Assembly: GCF_018613675.1 (NCBI RefSeq) | Contig: NZ_JAGGPQ010000019.1 | Location: 125,114 to 189,113, forward strand | Direction: 5' to 3' | Source of the DNA: Arthrobacter sp. ISL-85 | GTDB taxonomy: Bacteria > Actinomycetota > Actinomycetes > Actinomycetales > Micrococcaceae | Length of the DNA: 64,000 nt | Part shown: piece after piece, positions 33,269-41,047 of the stretch | Layout of the letters: every line of letters begins with the position of its first letter | How positions within the stretch are numbered: the stretch's first letter is position 1 | Position numbers and translations under genes: made by a program | The notes under the pieces: generated by a model | What the model saw: only the letters and a program-made list of their open reading frames with translations | Told to the model about the DNA's origin: nothing | Database searches by the model: none

Positions 33269-34804
33269 ATGCACTCATTCGACTGGATCGTCTTGTCCGG
33301 ATACTTCCTTGTGATGGTGGGGATCGGATGGTGGTCACGACGGCGGGTACACAACGCGGCAGACTTCTTTACGGCGGGCGGCAAAATGCCCTGGTGGCTG
33401 GCCGGTATTTCACACCACATGTCGGGCTACTCCGCCGCAGTATTCGTCGGGTACGCCGCCCTCGCCTATACGACCGGATTCGCGGTTTATGTATGGTGGG
33501 CGCTGAGCATCACCGTCGCCTGTGTTGTCGGATCGTTTCTGTTCGCCCCGCGGTGGCCGCGGCTGCGCCAGCGCCTGGGCATCATCTCGCCGCTGGAGTA
33601 TCTGACCACCCGCTACAATCTTCCGGCTCAGCAGGTTCTGGCGTGGTCGGGGACCGCATTGAAGGTCTTCGACGTTGCCGCCAAATGGGCGGCCAGTGCC
33701 ATCCTGCTCCAGTCATTTGCAGGTGTCCCGCTGCCTTTCGGTATCGTCCTGGTGGGCGGAGTGACCATGGTGTACTCCACCATCGGAGGCCTCTGGGCAG
33801 ACGCCCTTACCGACTTTGGCCAGTTTGTCATTCAGTTCGTGGCAGCCATCGCACTGCTGGTTGCCACCATGGCAAAGCTCGGCGGAATCTCCTCGATCTT
33901 CGTCATGTGGGACCAACTGCCACCATCACATTCCGCGCCTTTCGGCGGTAGCCTGACGATGGGATTCTTCCTCGCGTACATCGTCATCAGCACAGTTTCC
34001 TACAACGGCGGCACCTGGAACCTGGCCCAGCGGTTCATCGCTGCACCTACTGGAGGTTCGGCGCGGAAGTCGATCCTGCTCTCGGGCGGCCTGTATCTGG
34101 TGTGGCCTCTGGTCCTGTTCTTCCCGATGTGGGCAGCGCCGCTCCTTGTGCCAAACCTGGCGCAGCCGGAACAGTCGTACGCGCTGGTGGCCCAGATGCT
34201 CCTGCCCACGGGTCTGGTCGGGCTGGTGTTGGCAGGTATGTTCTCACACACCATGGCCATGACCTCATCAGACGCCAACGCCATTTCGGCGGTGATCACC
34301 CGTGACATCATTCCGGCGCTCCGTCGGTCAAAGCAGCCGCTGGCCTCGAAGACGGAACTGGCGGCAGGCCGGCTTTCGACGTTCCTGTTCATTGGACTTT
34401 CGATGCTGATCGCCCTGTCAGCGGATTCATTCGGCGGGGTCCTGGGCCTTCTCATCCTGTGGTTCGGTGCTCTCGTGGGACCCATCGCCATTCCCATGCT
34501 GCTCGGCATGCTTCCGGCGTTCAAACGATGCGGACCGTCGGCCGCGCTGTTTTCTTGGGCTGCCGGCCTGATCGTGTTTGCCGTCAACAAGTACGTGCTC
34601 ACAGCCCAGATGGCCTCACTGGGCGACCTCTCCCAGGCGGTTTCTGTCGCTGCCCCGATCCTCGCCTCCATCGTGGTCTTCTGCCTCATGGGTGTCATCC
34701 GGCCATGGCGAAACGCCGAATCGGATGCCCTGGTTGATTCCCTGAATGTCGAGGCTCCCGAGGAGTCTGACGAGACGGCTATCGCGGCCGGTGTCCAGGC
34801 ATGA
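33269..34804 (+). CDS. Sodium:solute symporter (SSS family)
   Basis: 511 residues from ATG 33269, behind AAAGGAGAG. About thirteen helices. SSS features: YFLVMVGIGWWSRRRVHNAADFFTAGGKMPWWLAGISHHMSGYSA at the N-terminus and GGLWADALTDFGQFVIQF in the middle. The family carries sugars, sialic acids, amino acids and vitamins with Na+. As first gene of an operon for amino-sugar use it probably imports the substrate, such as N-acetylmannosamine, GlcNAc or another N-acyl sugar. Its stop overlaps the epimerase start (ATGA). Confidence 0.9.
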   Translation: MHSFDWIVLSGYFLVMVGIGWWSRRRVHNAADFFTAGGKMPWWLAGISHHMSGYSAAVFVGYAALAYTTGFAVYVWWALSITVACVVGSFLFAPRWPRLRQRLGIISPLEYLTTRYNLPAQQVLAWSGTALKVFDVAAKWAASAILLQSFAGVPLPFGIVLVGGVTMVYSTIGGLWADALTDFGQFVIQFVAAIALLVATMAKLGGISSIFVMWDQLPPSHSAPFGGSLTMGFFLAYIVISTVSYNGGTWNLAQRFIAAPTGGSARKSILLSGGLYLVWPLVLFFPMWAAPLLVPNLAQPEQSYALVAQMLLPTGLVGLVLAGMFSHTMAMTSSDANAISAVITRDIIPALRRSKQPLASKTELAAGRLSTFLFIGLSMLIALSADSFGGVLGLLILWFGALVGPIAIPMLLGMLPAFKRCGPSAALFSWAAGLIVFAVNKYVLTAQMASLGDLSQAVSVAAPILASIVVFCLMGVIRPWRNAESDALVDSLNVEAPEESDETAIAAGVQA

Positions 34805-36114
34805 CCGCTGTAAAGTCCGGTTGGACCCGCCCGGGGCGCGGCACGACCGCATCCAGCTTTTCCCCCCGGGACCACCTGCAGCAGGCCATCCTTCCTTGGT
34901 GGGAGGACAACGCCGCTGATGATGTGCACGGCGGCGTCCTGACCTGCTTTTCCAACGCCGGCGTCCTGGAATCCACCGATAAGTACACGTGGTCGCAGGG
35001 ACGCTGGGCCTGGTTGTGCGCGGAGATTGCCGCGGACGCGCGCTTGGGGATCCTGGATGCCGACGGCGCCAAGTGGTCCAGGCGGGCAGTCCAGGCAGCT
35101 GAGTTTGTCAGGACCCACGCAGTGCTGGAGGGCGGGTTCACCGCCTTCCGTACAGACCAGACCGGAAGCCCTCTGCCATCTGGACCGAACGGTGAACTGG
35201 CCACCAGCGTGTTTGCCGACCTGTTCGCGGTTCTTGGCCTTGCAGGGGCGGCGAAGGAGCCGGGATATCCCGAACCGGCCAGGTCAATGGCTTCGGCTGC
35301 CGCCGACGACATTATGGCCAGCGCCCTGGCGCGAATCAGGTCACGGAATGCCCTGACTGCGCCGTATCCCGTCCGGGCGGGTTTCAGCGACCTTGCGGGT
35401 CCCATGACCCTGCTCCACACCGGGTCTGAGCTCTTCAAGGCAACCAGATCGGAAGAGGCCAGGAACGCCGTCGCCTTTGCGCTGGATCAACTGTTTGAGG
35501 GTCAGGGCACAGAACCCATGCTGCAGGAAGGGCAGTGGTGGGAGTTCAGGCCGGACTCCATTCAGGACGCAGAATCCCTCCTCGCCAGGCACAAGACACC
35601 CGGGCACCTTTTGGAATGCCTGTGGATGCTGATCCATAGCCAAGAGGCCATGGGCGCTTCCGCAACAGCCATCCCCCACTGGCTGCCCGGGCTTGCCCTG
35701 CGCGCCCTGGAGCTCGGCTGGGATGTGGAGTGCGGCGGGCTGTTCCGATACGTGGACAAGGACGGCGGCGCACCCAAGGGATCGCTCTTCGGTGGCGACC
35801 CCTATGAGGATCTCGTTCAGTCCACCTGGAGCACCAAGCTGTGGTGGGTGCATGCAGAAGCCATGTACGCCACGAAACTGCTTGCCCGGCACTACGCCGG
35901 CTTCGGCTTCGATGAATGGAATTCGAAGATCACGGACTACACCCTTGCAACTTTTCCTAACGCGGACGGAAATGAATGGACGCAGATCCGGGACAGGCAG
36001 GGCGAACCGCTGGACAAGGTGGTTGCGCTCCCGGTCAAGGATCCGTTCCATATTGCGCGGACGCTGGTTTTTCTCAATCGACTCGAAAAGGATGATCTAC
36101 ATGCAGCACAGTGA
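34801..36114 (+). CDS. AGE-family N-acylglucosamine 2-epimerase
   Basis: 437 residues, (alpha/alpha)6-barrel fold. Key AGE positions are visible: the SQGRWAWLCAEIA Arg near residue 68, KTPGHLLECLWML near 265, STKLWWVHAEAMYATKLLA near 345 and VKDPFHIARTLVFL near 415, which supply the catalytic His pair and Glu residues. The family interconverts GlcNAc and ManNAc, or isomerises mannose, fructose or cellobiose. Operon partners NagA and a NagB-like protein favour an N-acyl sugar. It is coupled to the transporter upstream and overlaps the NagB-like gene by 14 bases. Confidence 0.88.
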   Translation: MTAVKSGWTRPGRGTTASSFSPRDHLQQAILPWWEDNAADDVHGGVLTCFSNAGVLESTDKYTWSQGRWAWLCAEIAADARLGILDADGAKWSRRAVQAAEFVRTHAVLEGGFTAFRTDQTGSPLPSGPNGELATSVFADLFAVLGLAGAAKEPGYPEPARSMASAAADDIMASALARIRSRNALTAPYPVRAGFSDLAGPMTLLHTGSELFKATRSEEARNAVAFALDQLFEGQGTEPMLQEGQWWEFRPDSIQDAESLLARHKTPGHLLECLWMLIHSQEAMGASATAIPHWLPGLALRALELGWDVECGGLFRYVDKDGGAPKGSLFGGDPYEDLVQSTWSTKLWWVHAEAMYATKLLARHYAGFGFDEWNSKITDYTLATFPNADGNEWTQIRDRQGEPLDKVVALPVKDPFHIARTLVFLNRLEKDDLHAAQ

Positions 36115-36871
36115 CCTCGACGCCAGTCCGGCACAACAAGGGACACTCACGGTCCGTGCCTACACCACCAAAGATGAGCTCGGCCAAGCGGCCGGGGAGC
36201 ATGCCGCGCACGTCATCGCTGACGCCATTGCTGTCAACGGCACGGCCAGGGTCATGTTCGCCGCGGCACCCAGCCAGGAAGCAACCCTTGCCACGCTCAT
36301 CACCCACCCCGCCGTCGACTGGTCCCGAGTGGAGTGCTTCCACATGGACGACTATGTGGGGCTTCATCCGGATGCACCACAGGGCTTCGGGAACTGGCTG
36401 CAGCGGCTGGTTTTCGATTCGGTCAGCCCCAAGGACTTCCACCGCATAAATACCGCCGGGCACGCTGCCCAGGGAGCCGAAGAATATGCCCGCACCATGG
36501 GGTCCGCGCCATTCGATCTTGTGCTGTGCGGCCTGGGCGTCAACGGCCACTTGGCCTTCAATGACCCGCCGGCTGACTTCAATGACCGGAAAGCGGCCCG
36601 GGTGATCGAACTGGATGACGTCTCACGGCAGCAGCAGGTGGATGAGGGCCACTTCGGGCAACTGGGAGACGTGCCCAGGCAGGCCGTAACGGTGACCATC
36701 CCGCGCTTGCTCAACGCTGCGGTGATCATTGCCTCCGTGCCGGGGCGGGCGAAGAGGCAGGCAGTCGAGGACACCCTCCGCATGCCGATCACCGGGGAAC
36801 ACCCCGGCACCATCCTTCGCACCCATCCCGAGGCGTCCCTGTACCTGGACGGGGAGTCTGATCCGCGATGA
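36101..36871 (+). CDS. Glucosamine-6-phosphate deaminase-like protein (NagB family)
   Basis: 256 residues from ATG 36101, with AAAAGGA 7 bases upstream. The NagB/6-phosphogluconolactonase fold is clear: FHMDDYVGLHPD (Asp 83, matching Asp72 of E. coli NagB) and LCGLGVNGHLAFNDPP. In that second motif E. coli NagB has Asp141, His143 and Glu148; here they are Asn 148, His 150 and Asp 155. A subgroup annotated as GlcN-6-P deaminase shows NGH and ND, so activity is likely, but the substrate may differ. It is coupled to both neighbours. Confidence 0.85.
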   Translation: MQHSDLDASPAQQGTLTVRAYTTKDELGQAAGEHAAHVIADAIAVNGTARVMFAAAPSQEATLATLITHPAVDWSRVECFHMDDYVGLHPDAPQGFGNWLQRLVFDSVSPKDFHRINTAGHAAQGAEEYARTMGSAPFDLVLCGLGVNGHLAFNDPPADFNDRKAARVIELDDVSRQQQVDEGHFGQLGDVPRQAVTVTIPRLLNAAVIIASVPGRAKRQAVEDTLRMPITGEHPGTILRTHPEASLYLDGESDPR

Positions 36872-37632
36872 CTGACGCTGCTGAACTGGGCGCCGATTAC
36901 CTGGCCCGCATCACGTCCCTCCTGGAACGGATACACGCAGAAGAGGAGGCGTCCATCTCCAAGGCGGCCTCGATCCTCGCCGAACAGATTGCCGCTGACC
37001 GCCTCGTCCACATCTACGGACCCGGCGGCCACTCCAACCTCGCCAGCCAGGAAGTGTTCTTCCGCGCCGGAGGCCTGATGCACATCTCGGCGATCCTCGA
37101 CGAGGGGACCATGCTCGCCGGCGGGGCGCTGCGCTCGATGGCGATGGAGCGAACACCGGGTTACGGCCGCATCGTAATCGACAACGCGGGCCTGGTGGCG
37201 GGCGACCTCTTGATCCTCGTGAACGCCTACGGGATCAACACCGCCCTTATCGACGCCGCACTGACAGCCAGTGCGCTGGACGTGAGGACTATCGGCATCT
37301 CCTCCCGGGAGCACGCGGAAAAGACAACAGCCGACCACCCTGCAAGGCATCCGTCGGGATCCAACCTGCACGACGTCGTCGACCTTCACATCGACACGAA
37401 GGTGCTGATTGGAGACGCCGTCATGGAACTGCCGGGCGTCAGCGAAAAAGTCGGCGCCGTTTCCACCTTCGCCAACGCCTACACCCTCAATTGGCTCGTG
37501 CAGTGCACCACCAGGGAACTGCGGGAGCGGAACATCGAACCGCCCGTCTGGCGCTCCGGCAACGCCCCCGGCGGCGACGAAGCGAACAGGAAGTTCCTGG
37601 ACCGGTTCAAAGGCAGGGTGCATTCCCTATGA
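36868..37632 (+). CDS. SIS-domain phosphosugar isomerase/binding protein
   Basis: 254 residues. The SIS fold shows HIYGPGGHSNLASQEVFFRAGG near residue 47, GDLLILVNAYGINTALIDAALTA near 112 and VRTIGISSREHAE near 138, then a C-terminal helix with ANAYTLNWLVQCTTREL. It resembles the UPF0309/sugar isomerase-domain group rather than GlmS, AgaS or MurQ. In this operon it might isomerise or de-etherify a phosphorylated amino sugar; that is inference. The start overlaps the NagB-like stop (ATGA), as does its own stop with nagA. Confidence 0.82.
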   Translation: MTDAAELGADYLARITSLLERIHAEEEASISKAASILAEQIAADRLVHIYGPGGHSNLASQEVFFRAGGLMHISAILDEGTMLAGGALRSMAMERTPGYGRIVIDNAGLVAGDLLILVNAYGINTALIDAALTASALDVRTIGISSREHAEKTTADHPARHPSGSNLHDVVDLHIDTKVLIGDAVMELPGVSEKVGAVSTFANAYTLNWLVQCTTRELRERNIEPPVWRSGNAPGGDEANRKFLDRFKGRVHSL

Positions 37633-38783
37633 CGGCGCGGACAATCAACGGCCGCGACGCCGGCCGCGGGGATGTTCTCACTGTCCACTACAACGGCGGC
37701 TACATCACCGCCGTCGAACGCAAACACGATCCCAACGCCTCGGACCTGCCGGTCCTGGCACCCGGCTTCGTCGATGCGCAGGTCAACGGTTACCTTGGCA
37801 TGGACGTCAACGGGCCCGACGCCGACAGCACAGTTATCGAGGGAATCACCGAGGAACTGGCCCGGATCGGCGTCACCGCCTGGGTGCCCACCGTCATCAC
37901 TGCGAGCGAGGAAGCGATCAACCACGCGCTGAGGTGCGTGGAAAAGGCCCGGAACGCAGACGCCCGGGTGCGGGACGCTATTCCCAGCGTCCATGTCGAA
38001 GGCCCTTTCATTTCGGACCGTGACGGTGCGCGGGGAGTCCATGACGCCAGCGAGGTCAGGCCCATTGACCCGGAGGAAGTGCGGCGGTGGGCCGCGATCT
38101 CCAGGATAGGCGTGGTGACAGTGTCTCCGCACTGGACCGACGCACCCAAGGGCATCCAGGAGATCTGCTCCATGGGCATCAGGGTTTCCATTGGGCACAC
38201 CCACGCCACCGCAGCCGAAGTGCTCAGCGCCATCGACGCCGGCGCAACCCTGTCCACCCACCTGGGCAACGGAATTGCTGCGATGATCCCGCGCCATCCC
38301 AACGCCATCTGGACCCAGTTGGCCGATGACCGGGTGAACTGCGGCCTGATCGCGGACGGCCACCATCTGCCCCCCGAAACCCTTGAGGTCATGCTGCGTG
38401 CGAAAGGACCACGCGGGGCATTCCTCGTCTCGGACACAACGGCGATTGCCGGTAAACAGCCGGGGCGGTACCAGACTCCTGTGGGCGGAAGCGTCGACCT
38501 GGATGAGCACGGGCGGCTCTCCTATGTGGGAACCGAACTTCTGGCCGGCGCCGCGGCAAGCCTTCCAGACGGTTTGCGCAACGTTGTCAGGTCGACGAGC
38601 GCGGGCCTTGGACAGGCGCTCAAACTCGTAACCGAGAATCCGGCGCGGACACTCCCCGGAGCACGACAGGGGCTGGGCACCCTGCAACCTGGTGCACCTG
38701 CCGACATGGTCCTCGTCTCGGATTCCGGAGCAGTGCTGGAGGTCATCAGGTCATCGCCCACCCTGGAGAACGTCGGGCGATGA
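37629..38783 (+). CDS. nagA: N-acetylglucosamine-6-phosphate deacetylase
   Basis: 384 residues, amidohydrolase superfamily. It removes acetate from GlcNAc-6-phosphate to give GlcN-6-phosphate. Metal and catalytic motifs: APGFVDAQVNGYLGMDVN near 55, VHVEGPFIS near 120 (Glu ligand), SIGHTHATAAE near 190, LSTHLGNGIAAM near 210, the ADGHHLP segment near 245 and the catalytic Asp in FLVSDTTA near 270. The later VTENPARTLPG and LQPGAPADMVLV segments are typical. It is coupled to both neighbours by ATGA overlaps. Confidence 0.92.
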   Translation: MTARTINGRDAGRGDVLTVHYNGGYITAVERKHDPNASDLPVLAPGFVDAQVNGYLGMDVNGPDADSTVIEGITEELARIGVTAWVPTVITASEEAINHALRCVEKARNADARVRDAIPSVHVEGPFISDRDGARGVHDASEVRPIDPEEVRRWAAISRIGVVTVSPHWTDAPKGIQEICSMGIRVSIGHTHATAAEVLSAIDAGATLSTHLGNGIAAMIPRHPNAIWTQLADDRVNCGLIADGHHLPPETLEVMLRAKGPRGAFLVSDTTAIAGKQPGRYQTPVGGSVDLDEHGRLSYVGTELLAGAAASLPDGLRNVVRSTSAGLGQALKLVTENPARTLPGARQGLGTLQPGAPADMVLVSDSGAVLEVIRSSPTLENVGR

Positions 38784-40072
38784 GCGCACCATCCGTGCCA
38801 ATCGCCGACGGCGGCAGCAGCCAGCTGTGGGTGGGCGCGGCTTCCGTTGACGTTGCCGTTCCGCCCGGCACCCCGATGTCCGGTTTCGCTGCCCGCGTCG
38901 AGCTGAGCGCTGGAGTCCATGACCCCCTGACTGTGCGTGCCCTCGTTATTGCCGACTTCTGCTGGGTGACGGTGGATGTCTGCGGACTCGACGAAGGGAC
39001 CTGCCGGACCATCGCGGACCGGATCCCCTTCCGGGAAGGGCCTGCGGTCATCAGCGCCACCCACACCCATGCCGGACCATGCGCAACGCGTGCTGGTTTG
39101 GGCGAGTGCGACCCGGACATCCTCGAAGCCATCAGCGCCGCGGCAGTTGTTGCAGTTAAGGATGCTTGCAGCTCCCGGGAATCGTGCCAGGTCTATTACG
39201 AATCCTTCTCCGGCCTGGGCATCGCGAAGAACCGGCGGCACCCGGAACGTTCAATAGATCCGGCATTGCAGGTTGTTGTCTTCAAGCGGGAGGACAGGAC
39301 AGTGAAAGCATGGCTGGTGCAATATCCTTGCCATCCTGTTGTGCTTGGTGCTGACAACCTGCTGATCTCAGGGGACTACCCGGCCTTCATGCGCACCCAC
39401 CTTGAGACCGCTGTCCCAGGCTCTACCGCAGTCTTCCTGACCGGGGCCGCCGGCGATATCAACACTGGTCATTCCGCCGAAAGTTCCTATTCCCAGGCAA
39501 GGGCCGGACACCGGACCTTCGCGGAAGCTGAACGGATCGGGGAGCTGCTGGGCAAGGTGGCTGCCCAGGCTCTGTCATCAACCAGTTCGCTGGGCAACGT
39601 CAGCGCCGCCGCCGCAGCTCCCGTGGAGCTCTGCTTCGAAATGCTCGACACCCGGAGCCCTGCGGAGTTGGCAGCCCACTGGACTAAGCTCATGGCGGAC
39701 GCTCCGCCCGGGCAGCGGGCCTTGCTGCAGACCTGGATTGACTGGACCGCCCGGGACCAGTTGCTGAGGGACATGAAATGGAGGGGGACGGTGACGGTGC
39801 TCCGGCTGGGCAGTTTGCTCCTGGTGGCACTGCCGGGAGAACCCTTCCTCGGATGCGCGGAGCGCATCCAGGAAGCCTTCGCCACACCGGTCTTGGTAGC
39901 CGCTTACAGCAACGGCTGTCCGGGCTACTTTCCCACCTCTGATGAATATGAGCACGGAGGATACGAGGTTACCGACGCCCACCGCTACTACGGAATGCCG
40001 GCCCCTTTCAAGCGGGGCAGCGCCGAGCAGCTGGTGGAAACTGCAATCAAGCTTGGACGGCAATTGCTGTGA
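38780..40072 (+). CDS. Neutral/alkaline ceramidase-like protein
   Basis: 430 residues, no signal peptide. N-terminal ceramidase-family features: LWVGAASVDVAVPPGTPMSGFAAR, the metal motif VISATHTHAGP near residue 92, KNRRHPERSIDPALQVVVF, VQYPCHPVVLG and TGAAGDINTGHS near 225. Neutral ceramidases cleave the N-acyl bond of ceramide in a Zn-dependent way. Here the protein is cytosolic and sits between nagA and a LacI gene, so it more likely removes an N-acyl group from an amino sugar or related glycan product. That role is inference; the C-terminal domain of true ceramidases is missing. Confidence 0.8.
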   Translation: MSAPSVPIADGGSSQLWVGAASVDVAVPPGTPMSGFAARVELSAGVHDPLTVRALVIADFCWVTVDVCGLDEGTCRTIADRIPFREGPAVISATHTHAGPCATRAGLGECDPDILEAISAAAVVAVKDACSSRESCQVYYESFSGLGIAKNRRHPERSIDPALQVVVFKREDRTVKAWLVQYPCHPVVLGADNLLISGDYPAFMRTHLETAVPGSTAVFLTGAAGDINTGHSAESSYSQARAGHRTFAEAERIGELLGKVAAQALSSTSSLGNVSAAAAAPVELCFEMLDTRSPAELAAHWTKLMADAPPGQRALLQTWIDWTARDQLLRDMKWRGTVTVLRLGSLLLVALPGEPFLGCAERIQEAFATPVLVAAYSNGCPGYFPTSDEYEHGGYEVTDAHRYYGMPAPFKRGSAEQLVETAIKLGRQLL

Positions 40073-41043
40073 AGACCAAATCCACAATCGTCCAGGTGGC
40101 AAAGCGCATTGGGGTGGCACCTTCCACTGTGTCACGGGCATTCACCGACCCGGGAAAGCTGAAGCCGGAGACTGTCCAACGGGTCATGGACGCGGCGGCA
40201 GAGATCGGCTATGTTCCCAACCACCACGCCCGCGCCCTGATCACAGGCCGCTCCGGCGCCATCGGGCTGGTCCTCCCAGATGTTGCCAACCCGTTCTTTC
40301 CCCCACTTATCCGATACGCGCAGCTGGCCGCGGAGGATTACGGCCTGGCCGTGTTCGTTGCCGACACGGCCGAGGACACCAAGCGGGAATTGCAGATGAT
40401 CGAGCGGCTTTCGCCGCAGGTTGAGGGACTGATCATTGCTTCCTCCAGGCTTTCAGACCGGGTTCTCCAGACGATCGCGGAACGCCAGCCGACGGTGCTG
40501 ATCAACCGCGATGTCGCCGGCGTCCCCCGCGTCCTCATCAGCACGTCCAAAGCCCTGGAGGAGGGGCTCCGCCACCTAGTGGAGGCCGGCCACACCCGCA
40601 TTGCCTACGTCGGCGGCCCGGCAAGGTCATGGTCAGACGCCCAGCGCCACGGCTGCGTACAGTCAACGCTGGAAAGGTTCGGGCTGGAGCCGCACTTCTT
40701 CCGGGCCAAGTCCGGAAATTACGCCGATGCCCTGGAGGTCAGCGGTGAGGTGGAAGCCGCAGGAGCCACCGCCGTGATCGCTTTCGACGACGTTGTTGCC
40801 CACGGCCTGATGTCCGGATTCCGGGCACACGGCCTGCGCGTCCCGGAGGACATCAACGTCCTTGGCTGTGACGACACTCTGGCAATTACAACCCATCCAC
40901 CGCTTTCGAGCATCTCGCTGGACCTGGCGTCCGCTGCCCGCAGCGCTGTCACCATCCTGCGCTCAGCGGGCAGGCCCGGTGCGAGCAGTGACCAGCGCTT
41001 CGAGCTTGAAGGGTCGCTGGTCCTCCGCGGGACCACGAATTGA
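40069..41043 (+). CDS. LacI-family transcriptional regulator
   Basis: 324 residues from GTG 40069, which overlaps the preceding stop. The helix-turn-helix lies at residues 5-55 (TIVQVAKRIGVAPSTVSRAFTDPGKLKPETVQRVMDAAAEIGYVPNHHARAL), then a periplasmic-binding-like effector domain with VFVADTAEDTKRELQMIERL and INVLGCDDTLAITTHPPLSSI. Being last in the operon behind a perfect LacI-type palindrome, it probably represses the whole unit including itself; a phosphorylated amino sugar is the likely inducer. Confidence 0.92.
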   Translation: MKTKSTIVQVAKRIGVAPSTVSRAFTDPGKLKPETVQRVMDAAAEIGYVPNHHARALITGRSGAIGLVLPDVANPFFPPLIRYAQLAAEDYGLAVFVADTAEDTKRELQMIERLSPQVEGLIIASSRLSDRVLQTIAERQPTVLINRDVAGVPRVLISTSKALEEGLRHLVEAGHTRIAYVGGPARSWSDAQRHGCVQSTLERFGLEPHFFRAKSGNYADALEVSGEVEAAGATAVIAFDDVVAHGLMSGFRAHGLRVPEDINVLGCDDTLAITTHPPLSSISLDLASAARSAVTILRSAGRPGASSDQRFELEGSLVLRGTTN

Positions 41044-41047
41044 ACCG

